DNA of 36,067 nucleotides from Gemmataceae bacterium (lineage in GTDB: Bacteria > Planctomycetota > Planctomycetia > Gemmatales > Gemmataceae): positions 1-36,067 of the forward strand of contig JAIEMG010000335.1 in NCBI GenBank assembly GCA_019752375.1, given 5' to 3'. The notes beneath the pieces were generated by a model. That model saw nothing but the letters and a program-made list of their open reading frames with translations. It searched no databases and was not told where the DNA came from. Positions 8,151 through 17,400 of the stretch are shown piece by piece. The position numbers were made by a program, and so were the translations under genes. Every line of letters begins with the position of its first letter. The first letter of the stretch is position 1.

Positions 8151-8981
8151 TCACGGGGTTCCCTGCGGCAGCAATCCCTGCTCGCGCAGCAGCCGTGCAA
8201 CCCATTCGGCCTGGTCGGGACGCAGCGGCGGGACCGGCGTGGCGTCGGCGTAGCGGACGCTGCGGCGGTAGGGGCCGAAGTCATAACAGCGCTCGAAAAC
8301 CACCTGGAGATTGACGGGTATCGGCGGAACGCCTGGAAGCAACGGAACCGCGATTTCCGGCAGGGAATCCGCCAACCGGACCGGGTAGACAAGGAATTCC
8401 GCCGGGCGGTCGAACAGATGGGCACAGACGTGATAGTCGAACGGTCCCGTCCGCGGCAGGGCAGCAGCCAGCGGGACCGCCGTGGTATGTTCGCCGCCGC
8501 GGAGCAGGTCGATTTCGACCAGGTGGACATTACTGCCCAGCAATTCTCGCTGTTTCTGCAGATAGGGTTCGCGGCCGTGGGCCCCCGGTGTCTTGTTCGA
8601 AGGGCTGAGCACCTCGATGCTGGTGACCAATCGCACGCCATTATCGTGCCGGGTATAGATGTCGAGATAGGGCTGCCGCATCACGTCCTGGGGCACGGGG
8701 ACGACGACGGGGGGCGTGCGCAGGACAACCGCGACTGCCGTTCCACCGCCCGCCTCCGGTTCGTGCGCTGTCCCCCCATTGGGACGGAGCACGTTGACGT
8801 CGGGCCAGATCGGCCGCTGGGGGATTTCGAGCCAGACCCGGGCCCGCGTCATGGCATAGTACGGTTCCGGAAGGCGAGGCTGAATGGCTTCGCAGAGGTA
8901 GGTGATCATCCGGTCGTGCCAATCGGGAAAGACCTCGGGGTCTTCCAGGAACGGGTCCATGCCGGGGAACGGGGATGGCAT
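8151..8981 (-). CDS. DUF4058 family protein
   Basis: The protein has 276 residues and opens with the family hallmark MPSPFPGMDPFLE. It continues with IEVLSPSNKTPGAHGREPYLQKQ and a VHLVEIDLLRGG motif; conserved acidic and Lys residues in this pattern recall nuclease-like folds, but no activity is established. DUF4058 proteins are common in planctomycetes and cyanobacteria. The frame is open up to 9299, but ATG 8981 is chosen because the family motif starts exactly there and a GGAG lies 9 nt upstream. It is a single-gene unit between noncoding DNA and the terminator at 9146-9192. Function unknown. Confidence 0.88.
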   Translation of the reverse strand: MPSPFPGMDPFLEDPEVFPDWHDRMITYLCEAIQPRLPEPYYAMTRARVWLEIPQRPIWPDVNVLRPNGGTAHEPEAGGGTAVAVVLRTPPVVVPVPQDVMRQPYLDIYTRHDNGVRLVTSIEVLSPSNKTPGAHGREPYLQKQRELLGSNVHLVEIDLLRGGEHTTAVPLAAALPRTGPFDYHVCAHLFDRPAEFLVYPVRLADSLPEIAVPLLPGVPPIPVNLQVVFERCYDFGPYRRSVRYADATPVPPLRPDQAEWVARLLREQGLLPQGTP

Positions 8982-9145
8982 TGCCGCTGTCTCCGCAAAC
9001 TGCCCGTGGGAGGGTGGTGGCCGCAATATCGCAGCAGGCACTCGCCCCCGGACTGTGCGAAACCTGTGATGTACCGCTTGCGAATCTCCCGGAGGCTCTC
9101 CGCTGACGGAATGGCACGGAGCACGCCGCGGGCCAGTGGGCCGCG

Positions 9146-9192
9146 AAAACGCCGCGGGCCGGAAGGCGTCGAGCACCTCCCGGCCCGCGGCG
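9146..9192 (-). terminator. Strong terminator hairpin after the TPR gene
   Basis: Read on the minus strand, CGCCGCGGGCCGG (9192-9180) pairs perfectly with CCGGCCCGCGGCG (9162-9150), followed by TTTT (9149-9146). It lies about 17 bp after the stop of the TPR gene that ends at 9209. Confidence 0.75.
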
Positions 9193-9208
9193 ATTGCGAT
9201 CCGGTCGG

Positions 9209-10273
9209 TTACTTCTTCAGCTTCTCGGCCTTGTCCGCGTACTCCTTGGCGCGCGAGGGCTGCTTGATCTTCTCGAACAGCTTGGCCAGCTCCGCGCACG
9301 CGCGGGCTTGTTCGTCCTTGTTGTCGTTGTAGACCAGGTCGACGTAGAGGAACTGGTACAGCGCTTCCTTGGGCCGGTTGTTGGCCAGGTAGAGGTTTCC
9401 AAGGCTGTTGTAGCAGACCGCCAACTTGTCGTTGCCCTTGGTGTCCTTGATAAGGCCCTCGAACTTCTTCACGGTGGGCTCGAGTTGGTCCTTCACGTTG
9501 CCTTCCATCTGCAGCTTCATCACCGTGAGCGGGAAGAAGTCCGGGTCGTCCTTCTTCATGTTTTTCAGCAGGCCCTCGATCTGGCTGGCGGCCGCCGTGA
9601 AGTCCTTGGACTTGACGAGGACCTCGACCATGAGGCGCGGCAAGCGGGCGCGCACGTCGTCGGGCAACGTCTTCATGTCCTGCAAGTCCTTGAGCGATGC
9701 GACGGCGCCCTTGAAGTCCTCGGCCTCGATCTGAAGGTCGGCCAGCTTTTGCACGCAGCCGATGATCTGCCAGCTGCTGGGATGGTCCTTCTTGAACTTG
9801 GCCAGAAGCGCGATCGCGCTCTTGCGCTGCGAAGCATCCTCGCCGGCGAGGCGGGCGGTCAGGCGGGCGACCTTGTACTCCAGATGCCGGGTTGCCGCGG
9901 GATGGGCCTTGTAGTCCGCCTGCGCCGCGGTGTATGCCTGGATGGTGTCTTCGATCGCCTTCTTGCGTGCAGCGCCGGCGCCGGCCTTCTCGATCTTCGC
10001 TTCCGAGGCGATGGCATCGTTGTAGGTCTTGCGCCGGTCGATCGGATTGCGTCCCGCGTAGCTGACGTCCTGAACGTCCGCGGCAGGGATGGGGTCCTTG
10101 AGCCCCTTCACCGTGATCTTGGCGGGGTCTTCGGCCGTGATTTCGCCGGTCTTGACGTCGTCCTTCTTGGCCTTGCGGTCGTAGTAGCTGACCTTGTCCT
10201 GGGCCTGCGCCACCGAACCGGAGACCAGACCGACGGCGACGAAGAAGAGTGCACCGATCAGAATACGTTTCAT
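9209..10273 (-). CDS. Exported TPR-repeat protein
   Basis: The protein has 354 residues with a clear Sec signal peptide (MKR, hydrophobic core ILIGALFFVAVGLVSG, cleavage after AQA). A short basic, beta-like N-terminal part (about 26-75) precedes helical TPR-like repeats from about 85 to the end, including CYNSLGNLYLANNRPKEALYQFLYV. AAGGA 9 nt before ATG 10273 supports the start. It is probably a periplasmic scaffold or adaptor; no partner can be named. It follows the much larger TPR gene on the same strand, but a 100-bp-period REP tandem separates them, so joint transcription is uncertain. A strong terminator lies downstream. Confidence 0.85.
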   Translation of the reverse strand: MKRILIGALFFVAVGLVSGSVAQAQDKVSYYDRKAKKDDVKTGEITAEDPAKITVKGLKDPIPAADVQDVSYAGRNPIDRRKTYNDAIASEAKIEKAGAGAARKKAIEDTIQAYTAAQADYKAHPAATRHLEYKVARLTARLAGEDASQRKSAIALLAKFKKDHPSSWQIIGCVQKLADLQIEAEDFKGAVASLKDLQDMKTLPDDVRARLPRLMVEVLVKSKDFTAAASQIEGLLKNMKKDDPDFFPLTVMKLQMEGNVKDQLEPTVKKFEGLIKDTKGNDKLAVCYNSLGNLYLANNRPKEALYQFLYVDLVYNDNKDEQARACAELAKLFEKIKQPSRAKEYADKAEKLKK

Positions 10274-10346
10274 GGATGAGAGTCCTTAAGATTATGTGAA
10301 AGATTCAGTTGATTCGTACTATTGTGAAATCACGATTCATGAAGAG

Positions 10347-10536
10347 CTTCTGTAGCCGCAGGCTTTAGCCTGCGGAATGGCGTCGCAGGGGCGGTGCATT
10401 CACTCCGCAGGCTGAAGCCTGCGGCTACAGAAACTCACCCGTTTGTCTTCTGTAGCCGCAGGCTTTCGCCTGCGGAATGGCGTCGCAGGGGCGGTGCATT
10501 CACTCCGCAGGCTGAAGCCTGCGGCTACAGAAACTC
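10347..10536. repeat. Tandem duplication of a REP-like inverted pair, GTAG foot (family 3)
   Basis: Two 90-bp copies (10347-10436 and 10447-10536) have a period of exactly 100 bp and differ at one base, in the first hairpin loop (TTTA versus TTTC). Each copy holds two inverted hairpins: GTAG, CCGCAGGC, loop, GCCTGCGG, and the mirror image ending CTAC. The shared spacer begins AATGGCGTCGCAGGGGCGG. Relatives of the same family lie at 25695-25771 and 28536-28611. The array fills the gap between the two TPR genes. Confidence 0.9.
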
Positions 10537-10545
10537 GCGGAGGAA

Positions 10546-13500
10546 TTAGGTGCCGGCGGCCTTCTCCTTCGGCTTCTCTTTTTCCTTTTCCTTCTCCTTC
10601 TTCACCGCGTCGTATTCCTTCTTGAGGCCGTCTTCCTTATTCAGCAGGTCTGTGTAGCGCTTTTTGAATGCTTCGCCGCCCATGTCGCCGGGGGGCGCAT
10701 TTTCCAGCTGGACGATCAGCGTGGCGGCCCGCTTGATGTAATCCGGCTTCTTGGGCAGCAACTTCGGATCGGTCAAGTTCTTGGCGTACATGTACAGGCA
10801 GTAGATGTACTGGTAGCGCGACTCGAAGTAGTTCTCCTTGATGCGGGCGTTGGAGAAGTCCGGCTTGGCGCCGAACGTCTGGATGATGTCGTTCCAGCTC
10901 TTGGCCGCGGCGCCGTACTTCTCCTCATCCATCCAGCAGAACGCCTCTTCCCGGCGCACCTCGAAGCCCTTGCCCCAGTCCTTGGTGAGGATCTCGCCGA
11001 TCACCTTGCGCGACTCGGGGTACTTCTTGCCCAGGCGCAGCTCCTTGGCGTACATCAGCCGAGCGGCGTGGTACATCTTCTCCTGCTGCGGCTCGACCTT
11101 CTTCGGCGGTTCCGCCTTCGGCTCCGGGATCTTGCCAACCAGCTCGGCGGCCTTCACGTGCAGCTCCGGCACGCCCAGGCTGGAATAGGCATTGGCGACA
11201 AAGAAGATCAGGACTGGATCGGGCTTGGACTGCTTGCCCAGCTCGTCCGACATGGCGTTGAGGAAGTTGGTGAAGTTCAGGATCAGCTTGTCGAGCTTGG
11301 GCTTGTCGCCTTTGGCACGCAGCTCGTCGATCTGCTTCTTGAGCTGGGCCACCAGCTGGACGTAGACCTGGGGATCGACGTTCTTGGTGCCCATCGCGTT
11401 GGGCAGGTCCTGGGTCATGATGACTCGGGCGCGGGCATTGTTGCCGATCATCACGCAGGCTCGCAGCGCGACCAGCGACAGACCGCGATACAATTCCGCA
11501 TCGCGCGTGATGCTGTGGCTCAAATGTTCGATCGTGTCCTTGAGCTCGTCCAGCTCGGCTTGCTCCTTCTTGTCCAGGTCCTTCATGATCGCGACGAGCG
11601 ATTTCTGCTTGTCGATCAGCTCATCGTAGCGCTTGCGCGGCGCGGCCTCGGCCTTACGGCCGGCGTTGAGCTGCTTGGTGATCGTCGGCAGCACGTTATC
11701 GGCAAGTTCCAGGGCCTTGACGGGGTTGCCGTCGTGCAGCTCCTGGTTGGCGCGACCAAACTTCGCGTAGGCGACGAGCGCTTCCGCCGTGCGCTTGTAG
11801 TTGTCCTTGGTCTCCTCGGAATCGAGCTTCAAGGTCGGGATCTTTTTCACCAGCTGGTCGGCAAGCTTCTCCAGCTCGGCAAACTCCTTGGCCTCGAACA
11901 GGATGCCGCCCAGCTGCATCTTGGCGGTGATGTAGACCTGGGCCACCTCGGGAGGCACGTCGCCGGTCAGGTCCGGCACGCCGCGCAGCGCCTTGATGGC
12001 CTGCTTGCGGTAGTATTCCTTTTCCTTGTCTTCAATCTTGTCCTGCTGCATCTTCTGGGCGGACGCGGCCCACCAGTAGCGGGCGTCCACCAGGGACGTG
12101 GGCGCGTAGCCGGCGGAGATACGGCTCAGGACCCTCTCGGCTTCGCGGAAGTTCTGGTCGCGGTACAGCTGCGTGCCGACGTGATGGCGGGCTGCATCGG
12201 TAGCGGTGTCGGTCGGCCAGGTCGCCTCCATGTACTCCACCAACCTCTTGAAGCGCACCCGGTCGGCTTCGATCAATTCCTTGGGCAGGCCGTCGCGAGC
12301 GGCCTGTGAGATGATCTGGGCGTAGGCCTGCAGCGCGTACTGGGCGGCTTTCGGCGCCTCGGACGAATCGGGCGTGGTCATGGCGAAGTGCTCGCCCATG
12401 ACGGCGGCGCGATAGAGGTCGTCGTTGACCGTCAGCACATAAACCAGCGTGCTTTTGGCCTTGTGCACGTCCTTGGCCGGCGTCTTGGCGTCCGCCAGCG
12501 TCAGGGCGTGGGAGAGCAGGTCCTGCACCATCTGGACCTGCGCCTTCTTGCGCTCGCCCAGGGTCTTCTTCAGATCGGCCAGCTTCTTCTTGTCGGCCTC
12601 GGTCGGGTCCTTCTTGCGTTCCAGCTCGTAGATTTCCAGGTCGAACTTCTGGATCTTGAGGGTTTCCACCTCGCTGGTTTGCATGGCGACCTGGAAGCTC
12701 TTGATGAGCGGGATGTCCTTGGGATCGAACTTGGTGTCGGCCCGCGCCAGCATCAGCTCCAGCTTGTTGGTGCGGACGTCGTGGCTGAATTCCGTCTCCG
12801 CCTCGTCCAGCGCTTGGTAAAGGCTGAGGGCGTCGTTGAGCAGTGCTTCCTTGTTCCCCGCCTTGGAAGCTTTCCCTTCCGCCGCCAGCTGATTGGCAAG
12901 CATGAGGCGAACGTGGTTGCCTTCGAACGTGCTCAGGTGGCTGGGATAGAGCTTGATCCATTCCTCGGCGACGCGCTTGATTTCCTTTGGAACCTCAGCC
13001 GCTTTAAGGCCGACCGGCGTGAGGTTGCGGCCTTCGACCAGCAGCACGAGATAGAAGTAGCGCCCCAGGCGTTTCCCCTGTTCGGCGGAATCGCCCTCCT
13101 TCAACAAATCGTCGAAGTCCGCCTTGGCCTCCTTGGTCTGGTCCACTTCGTTGTAGCCCTTGACGCGCCAGGCGCGGGCCAAGGCGCCGCTGGCGCCCTT
13201 GGGGTCGCGGCCGCGCAGGCCCTTCAGCTCCGACAGCGCCTTGTCGATCATCTTGCCGCGGACTTCGAGCGGCTTGTTGAGGTCTTCGTAGCACGTGGCC
13301 TGGTCGATGAGGTTGCTGTACATCTCCAGGTCGCAGACGTTGCGGGCCGCCTCCAGGGCCTTGGCCATCTTGGGCGGATGGTCCTTCTTCATCTGCTTGT
13401 CGATCTCGTCGCCGGCCCCTTCCAGCTCGGTCATGGCCTGGATGTAGTAGTTGTCGTGAATGCGGGAGATCTCGTTCTTCTTGGCGCCCGGCTCGGCAAT

Positions 13501-13893
13501 GCTGCGAGCGCGGTACTGGAGCGAGCGTCCCTGAAGTGCCAGGATGCGGGCGGCATCGAGCTTGGCCAGCGCCGACAGCGGATGGCCGACTTTGCCCTTG
13601 GCGAACGCCTGGAACTCGCCGCGTGCGGTGTCATACAGGTTGGAGCGCTTGCCCATGTCCATCTCGCTGGACGCCTGGTCCAGGCGGATGTTGGCGCGTT
13701 CGAGCGGGATGAACGCCTTCAGGTCTTCCGGTCCGCTCTTTTCGAGCACGGACAGGTAATCGAGGGCCAGGTCCGTGTAATTCTTGGCCCGCAGCGCCTT
13801 GACGAGATCCATGTACGGAATGTCGTCGGCCTCGGCAGGCGTGATGGACAGGAACAGAAGGCCCAAGCTCAGCATCACCACCAAGCGTTTCAT
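10546..13893 (-). CDS. Very large exported TPR/helical-repeat protein
   Basis: The protein has 1115 residues. A Sec signal peptide (MKRLVVMLSLGLLFLSITPAEA) is followed almost entirely by amphipathic helices of TPR type, with Lys- and Glu-rich coiled-coil-like stretches (for example around KKKLADLKKTLGERKKAQ), and a Lys/Glu-rich C-terminal tail (KEKEKEKEKPKEK). The frame is open to 13992, but ATG 13893 is chosen because the signal peptide starts there; no strong ribosome site is visible. Such large periplasmic TPR proteins are frequent in planctomycetes, and their roles are largely unknown. A protein-interaction or envelope-scaffold role is inferred from the repeats only. Confidence 0.85.
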   Translation of the reverse strand: MKRLVVMLSLGLLFLSITPAEADDIPYMDLVKALRAKNYTDLALDYLSVLEKSGPEDLKAFIPLERANIRLDQASSEMDMGKRSNLYDTARGEFQAFAKGKVGHPLSALAKLDAARILALQGRSLQYRARSIAEPGAKKNEISRIHDNYYIQAMTELEGAGDEIDKQMKKDHPPKMAKALEAARNVCDLEMYSNLIDQATCYEDLNKPLEVRGKMIDKALSELKGLRGRDPKGASGALARAWRVKGYNEVDQTKEAKADFDDLLKEGDSAEQGKRLGRYFYLVLLVEGRNLTPVGLKAAEVPKEIKRVAEEWIKLYPSHLSTFEGNHVRLMLANQLAAEGKASKAGNKEALLNDALSLYQALDEAETEFSHDVRTNKLELMLARADTKFDPKDIPLIKSFQVAMQTSEVETLKIQKFDLEIYELERKKDPTEADKKKLADLKKTLGERKKAQVQMVQDLLSHALTLADAKTPAKDVHKAKSTLVYVLTVNDDLYRAAVMGEHFAMTTPDSSEAPKAAQYALQAYAQIISQAARDGLPKELIEADRVRFKRLVEYMEATWPTDTATDAARHHVGTQLYRDQNFREAERVLSRISAGYAPTSLVDARYWWAASAQKMQQDKIEDKEKEYYRKQAIKALRGVPDLTGDVPPEVAQVYITAKMQLGGILFEAKEFAELEKLADQLVKKIPTLKLDSEETKDNYKRTAEALVAYAKFGRANQELHDGNPVKALELADNVLPTITKQLNAGRKAEAAPRKRYDELIDKQKSLVAIMKDLDKKEQAELDELKDTIEHLSHSITRDAELYRGLSLVALRACVMIGNNARARVIMTQDLPNAMGTKNVDPQVYVQLVAQLKKQIDELRAKGDKPKLDKLILNFTNFLNAMSDELGKQSKPDPVLIFFVANAYSSLGVPELHVKAAELVGKIPEPKAEPPKKVEPQQEKMYHAARLMYAKELRLGKKYPESRKVIGEILTKDWGKGFEVRREEAFCWMDEEKYGAAAKSWNDIIQTFGAKPDFSNARIKENYFESRYQYIYCLYMYAKNLTDPKLLPKKPDYIKRAATLIVQLENAPPGDMGGEAFKKRYTDLLNKEDGLKKEYDAVKKEKEKEKEKPKEKAAGT

Positions 13894-14120
13894 GGCTGTG
13901 GTTCTCGCCAAAGGAGTTGATGATCGGGAGGGGAGCGATCCGGTCAGCGCTGCTCCCTCGATTCCACTCCGGTGAAAGAAAGGAATACCCAACCGAGCCG
14001 GGGCACGGCCACGGTTCCGTGGACAATAGGAGTTAGCAGCGTCCCTCGATTGTGGGGGGGCGCGAACGGGGCGTCAAGCACTTTTTTCACTTCGGCGAGC
14101 GGCAGCCGCAACCCTGGTTC

Positions 14121-14182
14121 GTGGCACGGACATTTCTGTCCGTGCGGTTGCCTTGCTGCACGGACAGAAATGTCCGTGCCAC
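14121..14182. repeat. REP-like inverted pair, GTGG foot (family 4)
   Basis: The 25-bp arms 14121-14145 and 14158-14182 are perfect inverted copies. Each is GTGG, then CACGGACA, loop TTTC, TGTCCGTG. The spacer is 12 nt. It lies about 20 bp downstream of the pyrK-like gene stop. The rest of 13894-14202 holds no supported gene. Confidence 0.85.
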
Positions 14183-14202
14183 GGCCCCTCCTGCCCCTCG
14201 CC

Positions 14203-15072
14203 TTATCCGTGATGCATGCCCGTCCGGTCATCCCTCGCCAAATTCGCCGCGTCGAACACGGGGCCTTCCACGCACACGCGTCGATAGTCCCAGCCGTCAT
14301 CGGTCCGCACACGCGTCACGCAGCTGAAACAGATGCCGACGCCGCAGGCCATGGGCGTCTCCAGCGACAGATGACAGGGCACCTTCCACGTGCCGGCCAG
14401 GTTCGCCAACGCGCGCAACATCGGCTCGGGGCCGCAGCCGACGAGGTGAGCGGGCGGTTCGTGGCGGCCCAGTAACTGCGTGACGAAGCCGTGAAAGCCG
14501 ACGCTGCCGTCGTCGCTGGCCACGTGGACCGCCGCACCGGCTCGTTCGAAGTCTTCTACGCCCGCCGCCAGGTCCGCGGTTCGGACGCCGTAGTAGAGCG
14601 ACACGCGTTGCACGCGCCGCCGGGCCGGGTCGCCACCGTAGCCGCGTTTGCCCAGCAACTCGCGAACATGGGCGAGGAATGGCGTCTGACCGATGCCGCC
14701 GGCAACCAGGGCAACGTGCTCGCGGCCGCTCAAATCCGGGAAGCCGTTGCCGAGCGGGCCCCACAATTCGACACGATCATCGGGACGCAACGTCGCCAGA
14801 CGGGTCGTCATCTTGCCGACGACGAGATAGACGACGTCCAGCGCAATCGGGCGGTCTTGGGCATCGAGCACGGTGTCGTACAGCGCGAAGGGGCGGCCCA
14901 GCAGCGGGTCGGAGGTGCCGGCGAGCCGCACCATCAGGAACTGGCCGGGCCGAATGCGGGCCGCCAACTCGGGAGCGTGCAAGCGAATGCGAAAGGTGTT
15001 GCGGGCAAGGAGGACGTTTTCCGCGACGCGCGAAGTGACCTGAAGGAAGCGGGGAGCCGTTGCGAGTTCCAC
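14203..15072 (-). CDS. pyrK: PyrK-like dihydroorotate dehydrogenase electron-transfer subunit
   Basis: The protein has 289 residues. It shows a ferredoxin-reductase-like FAD domain (RPFALY at 60-65), a nucleotide-binding domain (GGIGQTP at 125-131), and four cysteines C243, C248, C251 and C267 in the PyrK [2Fe-2S] pattern (CGVGICFSC...VC). PyrK passes electrons from PyrD dihydroorotate oxidation to NAD+ in pyrimidine synthesis. No pyrD is in the window, so it could also serve another oxidoreductase. The start is GTG 15072; an ATG 4 nt upstream is in another frame. It begins 13 nt after the pseudouridine synthase gene, so the yceH > rluB > pyrK cluster is probably one transcript. Confidence 0.85.
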   Translation of the reverse strand: MELATAPRFLQVTSRVAENVLLARNTFRIRLHAPELAARIRPGQFLMVRLAGTSDPLLGRPFALYDTVLDAQDRPIALDVVYLVVGKMTTRLATLRPDDRVELWGPLGNGFPDLSGREHVALVAGGIGQTPFLAHVRELLGKRGYGGDPARRRVQRVSLYYGVRTADLAAGVEDFERAGAAVHVASDDGSVGFHGFVTQLLGRHEPPAHLVGCGPEPMLRALANLAGTWKVPCHLSLETPMACGVGICFSCVTRVRTDDGWDYRRVCVEGPVFDAANLARDDRTGMHHG

Positions 15073-15085
15073 TCATGCACCTGCC

Positions 15086-15856
15086 TTATTCGTCCTCTTC
15101 ATCTTCGGTGGGAGCCGACGCCTTGCGTTTGCTGGCGCGTTCGACCGTGTCGCGCAGCAGTTGCACCTCGTCGCCGCGCAGCCGGCGCGCCTTGCCGGAA
15201 GCCAGGTTCTCGATCTTGATCGGCCCGATGGCGACGCGCCGCAAGCGCAGGACTTTGTGATTGAGACGGGCGAGCATGCGACGGATCTCGCGGTTCTTGC
15301 CCTCGCTGAGCACGATGCGCAGCCAGGTGCTTTCGCCCTGGGTCCGCAACCTCTTGACCCGCTGGGCCTTGACGTGGCCGTCGCTCAGCCAGACGCCCTT
15401 GAGCAACTGCTGCATGTCCTCGGGTGTCGGCTGTCCGAAGACCTGTGCCAGGTAGGTCTTCTCGATACCGAAACGCGGGTGCATCAAGCGATTGGCCAGG
15501 TCGCCGTCGTTGGTGAGCAGCAGCAATCCCTCGCTGGATTCGTCGAGTCGGCCGACGGTATAGACGCGCTGCGTCGCCTTGGGCACCAGGTCGATCGCCA
15601 GGGGCCGCCCGGCGGGATCGCGATTGGTGCACAGGTAGCCGCGCGGCTTGTTGACCAGCCAGTAGACGTGGCGCTCGGCGCGAATCATCTGGCCGTCGAC
15701 GGAGATCTTCTGTTCCGCATCGACGCGCGTACCCAACTCGCGGACCACGCGGCCGTTCACGCTGACGCGGCCAGCCGTGATCAGGTCTTCGCAGTGGCGT
15801 CGCGAGCCGACGCCGGCATGGGCCAGGACTTTTTGCAATCGTTCCATGGTATCCAT
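15086..15856 (-). CDS. rluB: rRNA pseudouridine synthase, RluB/RsuA family
   Basis: The protein has 256 residues. An S4 RNA-binding domain at about 4-50 (ERLQKVLAHAGVGSRRHCEDLI) is followed by the RsuA/RluB/E/F catalytic domain with GRLDESSEGLLLLTNDG; D105 is the expected catalytic aspartate. It isomerises a specific uridine in ribosomal RNA. The C-terminus is basic then acidic (ending EDEEDE), as is common in this subfamily. The start could be ATG 15856 or ATG 15847 (MERLQK, the more typical family start); no ribosome site decides. It lies 11 nt after the YceH-like gene and 13 nt before pyrK. Confidence 0.9.
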   Translation of the reverse strand: MDTMERLQKVLAHAGVGSRRHCEDLITAGRVSVNGRVVRELGTRVDAEQKISVDGQMIRAERHVYWLVNKPRGYLCTNRDPAGRPLAIDLVPKATQRVYTVGRLDESSEGLLLLTNDGDLANRLMHPRFGIEKTYLAQVFGQPTPEDMQQLLKGVWLSDGHVKAQRVKRLRTQGESTWLRIVLSEGKNREIRRMLARLNHKVLRLRRVAIGPIKIENLASGKARRLRGDEVQLLRDTVERASKRKASAPTEDEEDE

Positions 15857-15867
15857 TGTATCGAAGC

Positions 15868-16611
15868 TTACCCGCGATCCTCAATGCGCTCCAATCGGCT
15901 CGTCAGTGCTTGCACTTCGCCGCGCAGGTCCGTCAGCGCGGCTTGCAGGGCCGCAATCTGGGCCAGTGCGTCGTCGAGCCGGGAATCGCGGGATGCGGGC
16001 CGCTCCTCGGCGGGGCGCGATTCGCGCGCCGGGGGTGCACTGGGCTCGTCGGCCGCGCTGCCGTGCATGGCGCGAAGCCGATCCAGGTCCCGGACATCTT
16101 GAAAGCCGTGCGTCAGCGTCGTGCCGCGCCGCCCTTCCGGCGTGAGATAGATCACCAGCTTGCGCTCCGCCAGCGGTTTGCAGACCGCACGCAACTTGTC
16201 GAGGTCTTCGATCGGCTCCATGCGGCTGACCCGGCCGCGCAACTCGCCTTCGCTCTGGGCGCCGCGCAGGAGCAGCTCGGCCAGGACGGCCATCTCGACC
16301 TTGTCCACGTGCCAGGTGTCGTACAGGGTGTGCCGCCAGCGCTCGACCCGGCCACCGGTGATCTTTATCACCAGGCCGCGCTTCTGGCAACTGATAAGGG
16401 CGTCCTCGACATCGTCTTCCGACATCTCCAGCACTGGATCGCGGTTCGACTTCTGGTTGCAGCCGGTCGCCAAGGCGTTGATGCTGAGCGGATAGACGTC
16501 CGGCGTCGTCTTCTGCTTCTCCACGAGCACGCCGAGGATACGGCGCTCGTGCAGGGACAAGATTGGCGGCGCGAACGGCACGACCACGGACGGGGATGGG
16601 TCCGACGACAT
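15868..16611 (-). CDS. YceH family protein (DUF480)
   Basis: The protein has 247 residues. The first 170 or so match the YceH/DUF480 family of tandem winged helices (ERRILGVLVEKQKTTPDVYPLSINAL, then NQKSNRDPV, and AELLLRGAQSEGELRGR). A Pro/Ala/Arg-rich linker follows, then a short coiled coil (LAQIAALQAALTDLRGEVQALTSRLERIE). AAGGGGG about 6 nt before ATG 16611 fixes the start, although the frame stays open to 16860. The molecular role of the family is not settled. It is the first gene of the cluster with rluB and pyrK. Confidence 0.88.
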   Translation of the reverse strand: MSSDPSPSVVVPFAPPILSLHERRILGVLVEKQKTTPDVYPLSINALATGCNQKSNRDPVLEMSEDDVEDALISCQKRGLVIKITGGRVERWRHTLYDTWHVDKVEMAVLAELLLRGAQSEGELRGRVSRMEPIEDLDKLRAVCKPLAERKLVIYLTPEGRRGTTLTHGFQDVRDLDRLRAMHGSAADEPSAPPARESRPAEERPASRDSRLDDALAQIAALQAALTDLRGEVQALTSRLERIEDRG

Positions 16612-16686
16612 GAATTCCCCCTTGGCATTCAAGAAACGTGTTTCTACCAGGGTAGTGGGGCACGTTCGCGACGGCAACCGCGATGT

Positions 16687-16741
16687 GTGGGGCCGGCTTC
16701 CAGCCGGCCAGTCGCCACGGCCGGCTGGAAGCCGGCCCCAC
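16687..16741. repeat. REP-like inverted pair, GTGG foot (family 5)
   Basis: GTGG, GGCCGGCT, loop TCC, AGCCGGCC is followed after a short spacer by the mirror copy ending CCAC. The pair lies between the divergent yceH-like gene and the small membrane-protein gene. Confidence 0.85.
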
Positions 16742-16829
16742 AAGCACCTTGTCGAACCAGCGGAGTGCGGGTAGAAGAGAAGCAACTTCTCCCGCCGCGA
16801 GCGGCGCAGCCTTGGATGTGGAATCCGCC

Positions 16830-17369
16830 ATGAGCACGACACCCGGCACGAATCCCGCACAGAACAACAAGAACCTCTTCCTCATGGTTGGCCTCTTTGG
16901 CGGCCTGGTGTTCCTGTGCGGCGGCATGTTCGTGATGGCGATCACCACGCTGCAGATCGTCGGCAAGAACGCCACTGCCACGTTCGCGATGAACGAGACG
17001 CGTCCACGAGGACCAGGCCAGACGAAAAGCAGCGGCGGCGGCGAATCGGATGTCGCGGGAGCCACGCGGGTGGCGAACTCCTTTATCGAGGACGTGATCG
17101 CCAGCAAGATCAGCGACGCTTACCAAAAGACGTCGGAGACGTTTCAGGGCCAGTACTCGACCGAAGAGTTTCGCAAGCACATCGAGGACATGAAGGGCTT
17201 CCGCGGCGCCAGCAAGGGAACGATGACGCTGCTCCGGGGCCAGGGGGCCGATGGCGAATTGCACTTCCGAGGAACCGTCAACATGAATACCGGCATCGGC
17301 CGGTTCGAGCTGACGGTGAAGGAAGACGATAGCGGCACCTGGAAGGTCACCAGCTTCGAGAAAAAATGA
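16830..17369 (+). CDS. Membrane-anchored small protein with an NTF2-like outer domain
   Basis: The protein has 179 residues. One hydrophobic segment at about 15-42 (LFLMVGLFGGLVFLCGGMFVMAITTL) anchors it. A Gly/Ser-rich linker follows, then a domain of about 100 residues starting VANSFIEDVIASKISDAYQKTSETFQ and ending in strands (FELTVKEDDSGTWKVTSF). Helix-then-strand order and the closing W-x-V-x-S-F pattern recall NTF2/DUF4878-like folds; this is by look only. The frame is open from 16683 but that part runs through a palindrome, so ATG 16830 is chosen. The region around its stop codon is partly duplicated at 17562-17600. Confidence 0.75.
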   Translation: MSTTPGTNPAQNNKNLFLMVGLFGGLVFLCGGMFVMAITTLQIVGKNATATFAMNETRPRGPGQTKSSGGGESDVAGATRVANSFIEDVIASKISDAYQKTSETFQGQYSTEEFRKHIEDMKGFRGASKGTMTLLRGQGADGELHFRGTVNMNTGIGRFELTVKEDDSGTWKVTSFEKK

Positions 17370-17400
17370 CCGATTCCCAGCTCCCTCAGCGACCACCGAC

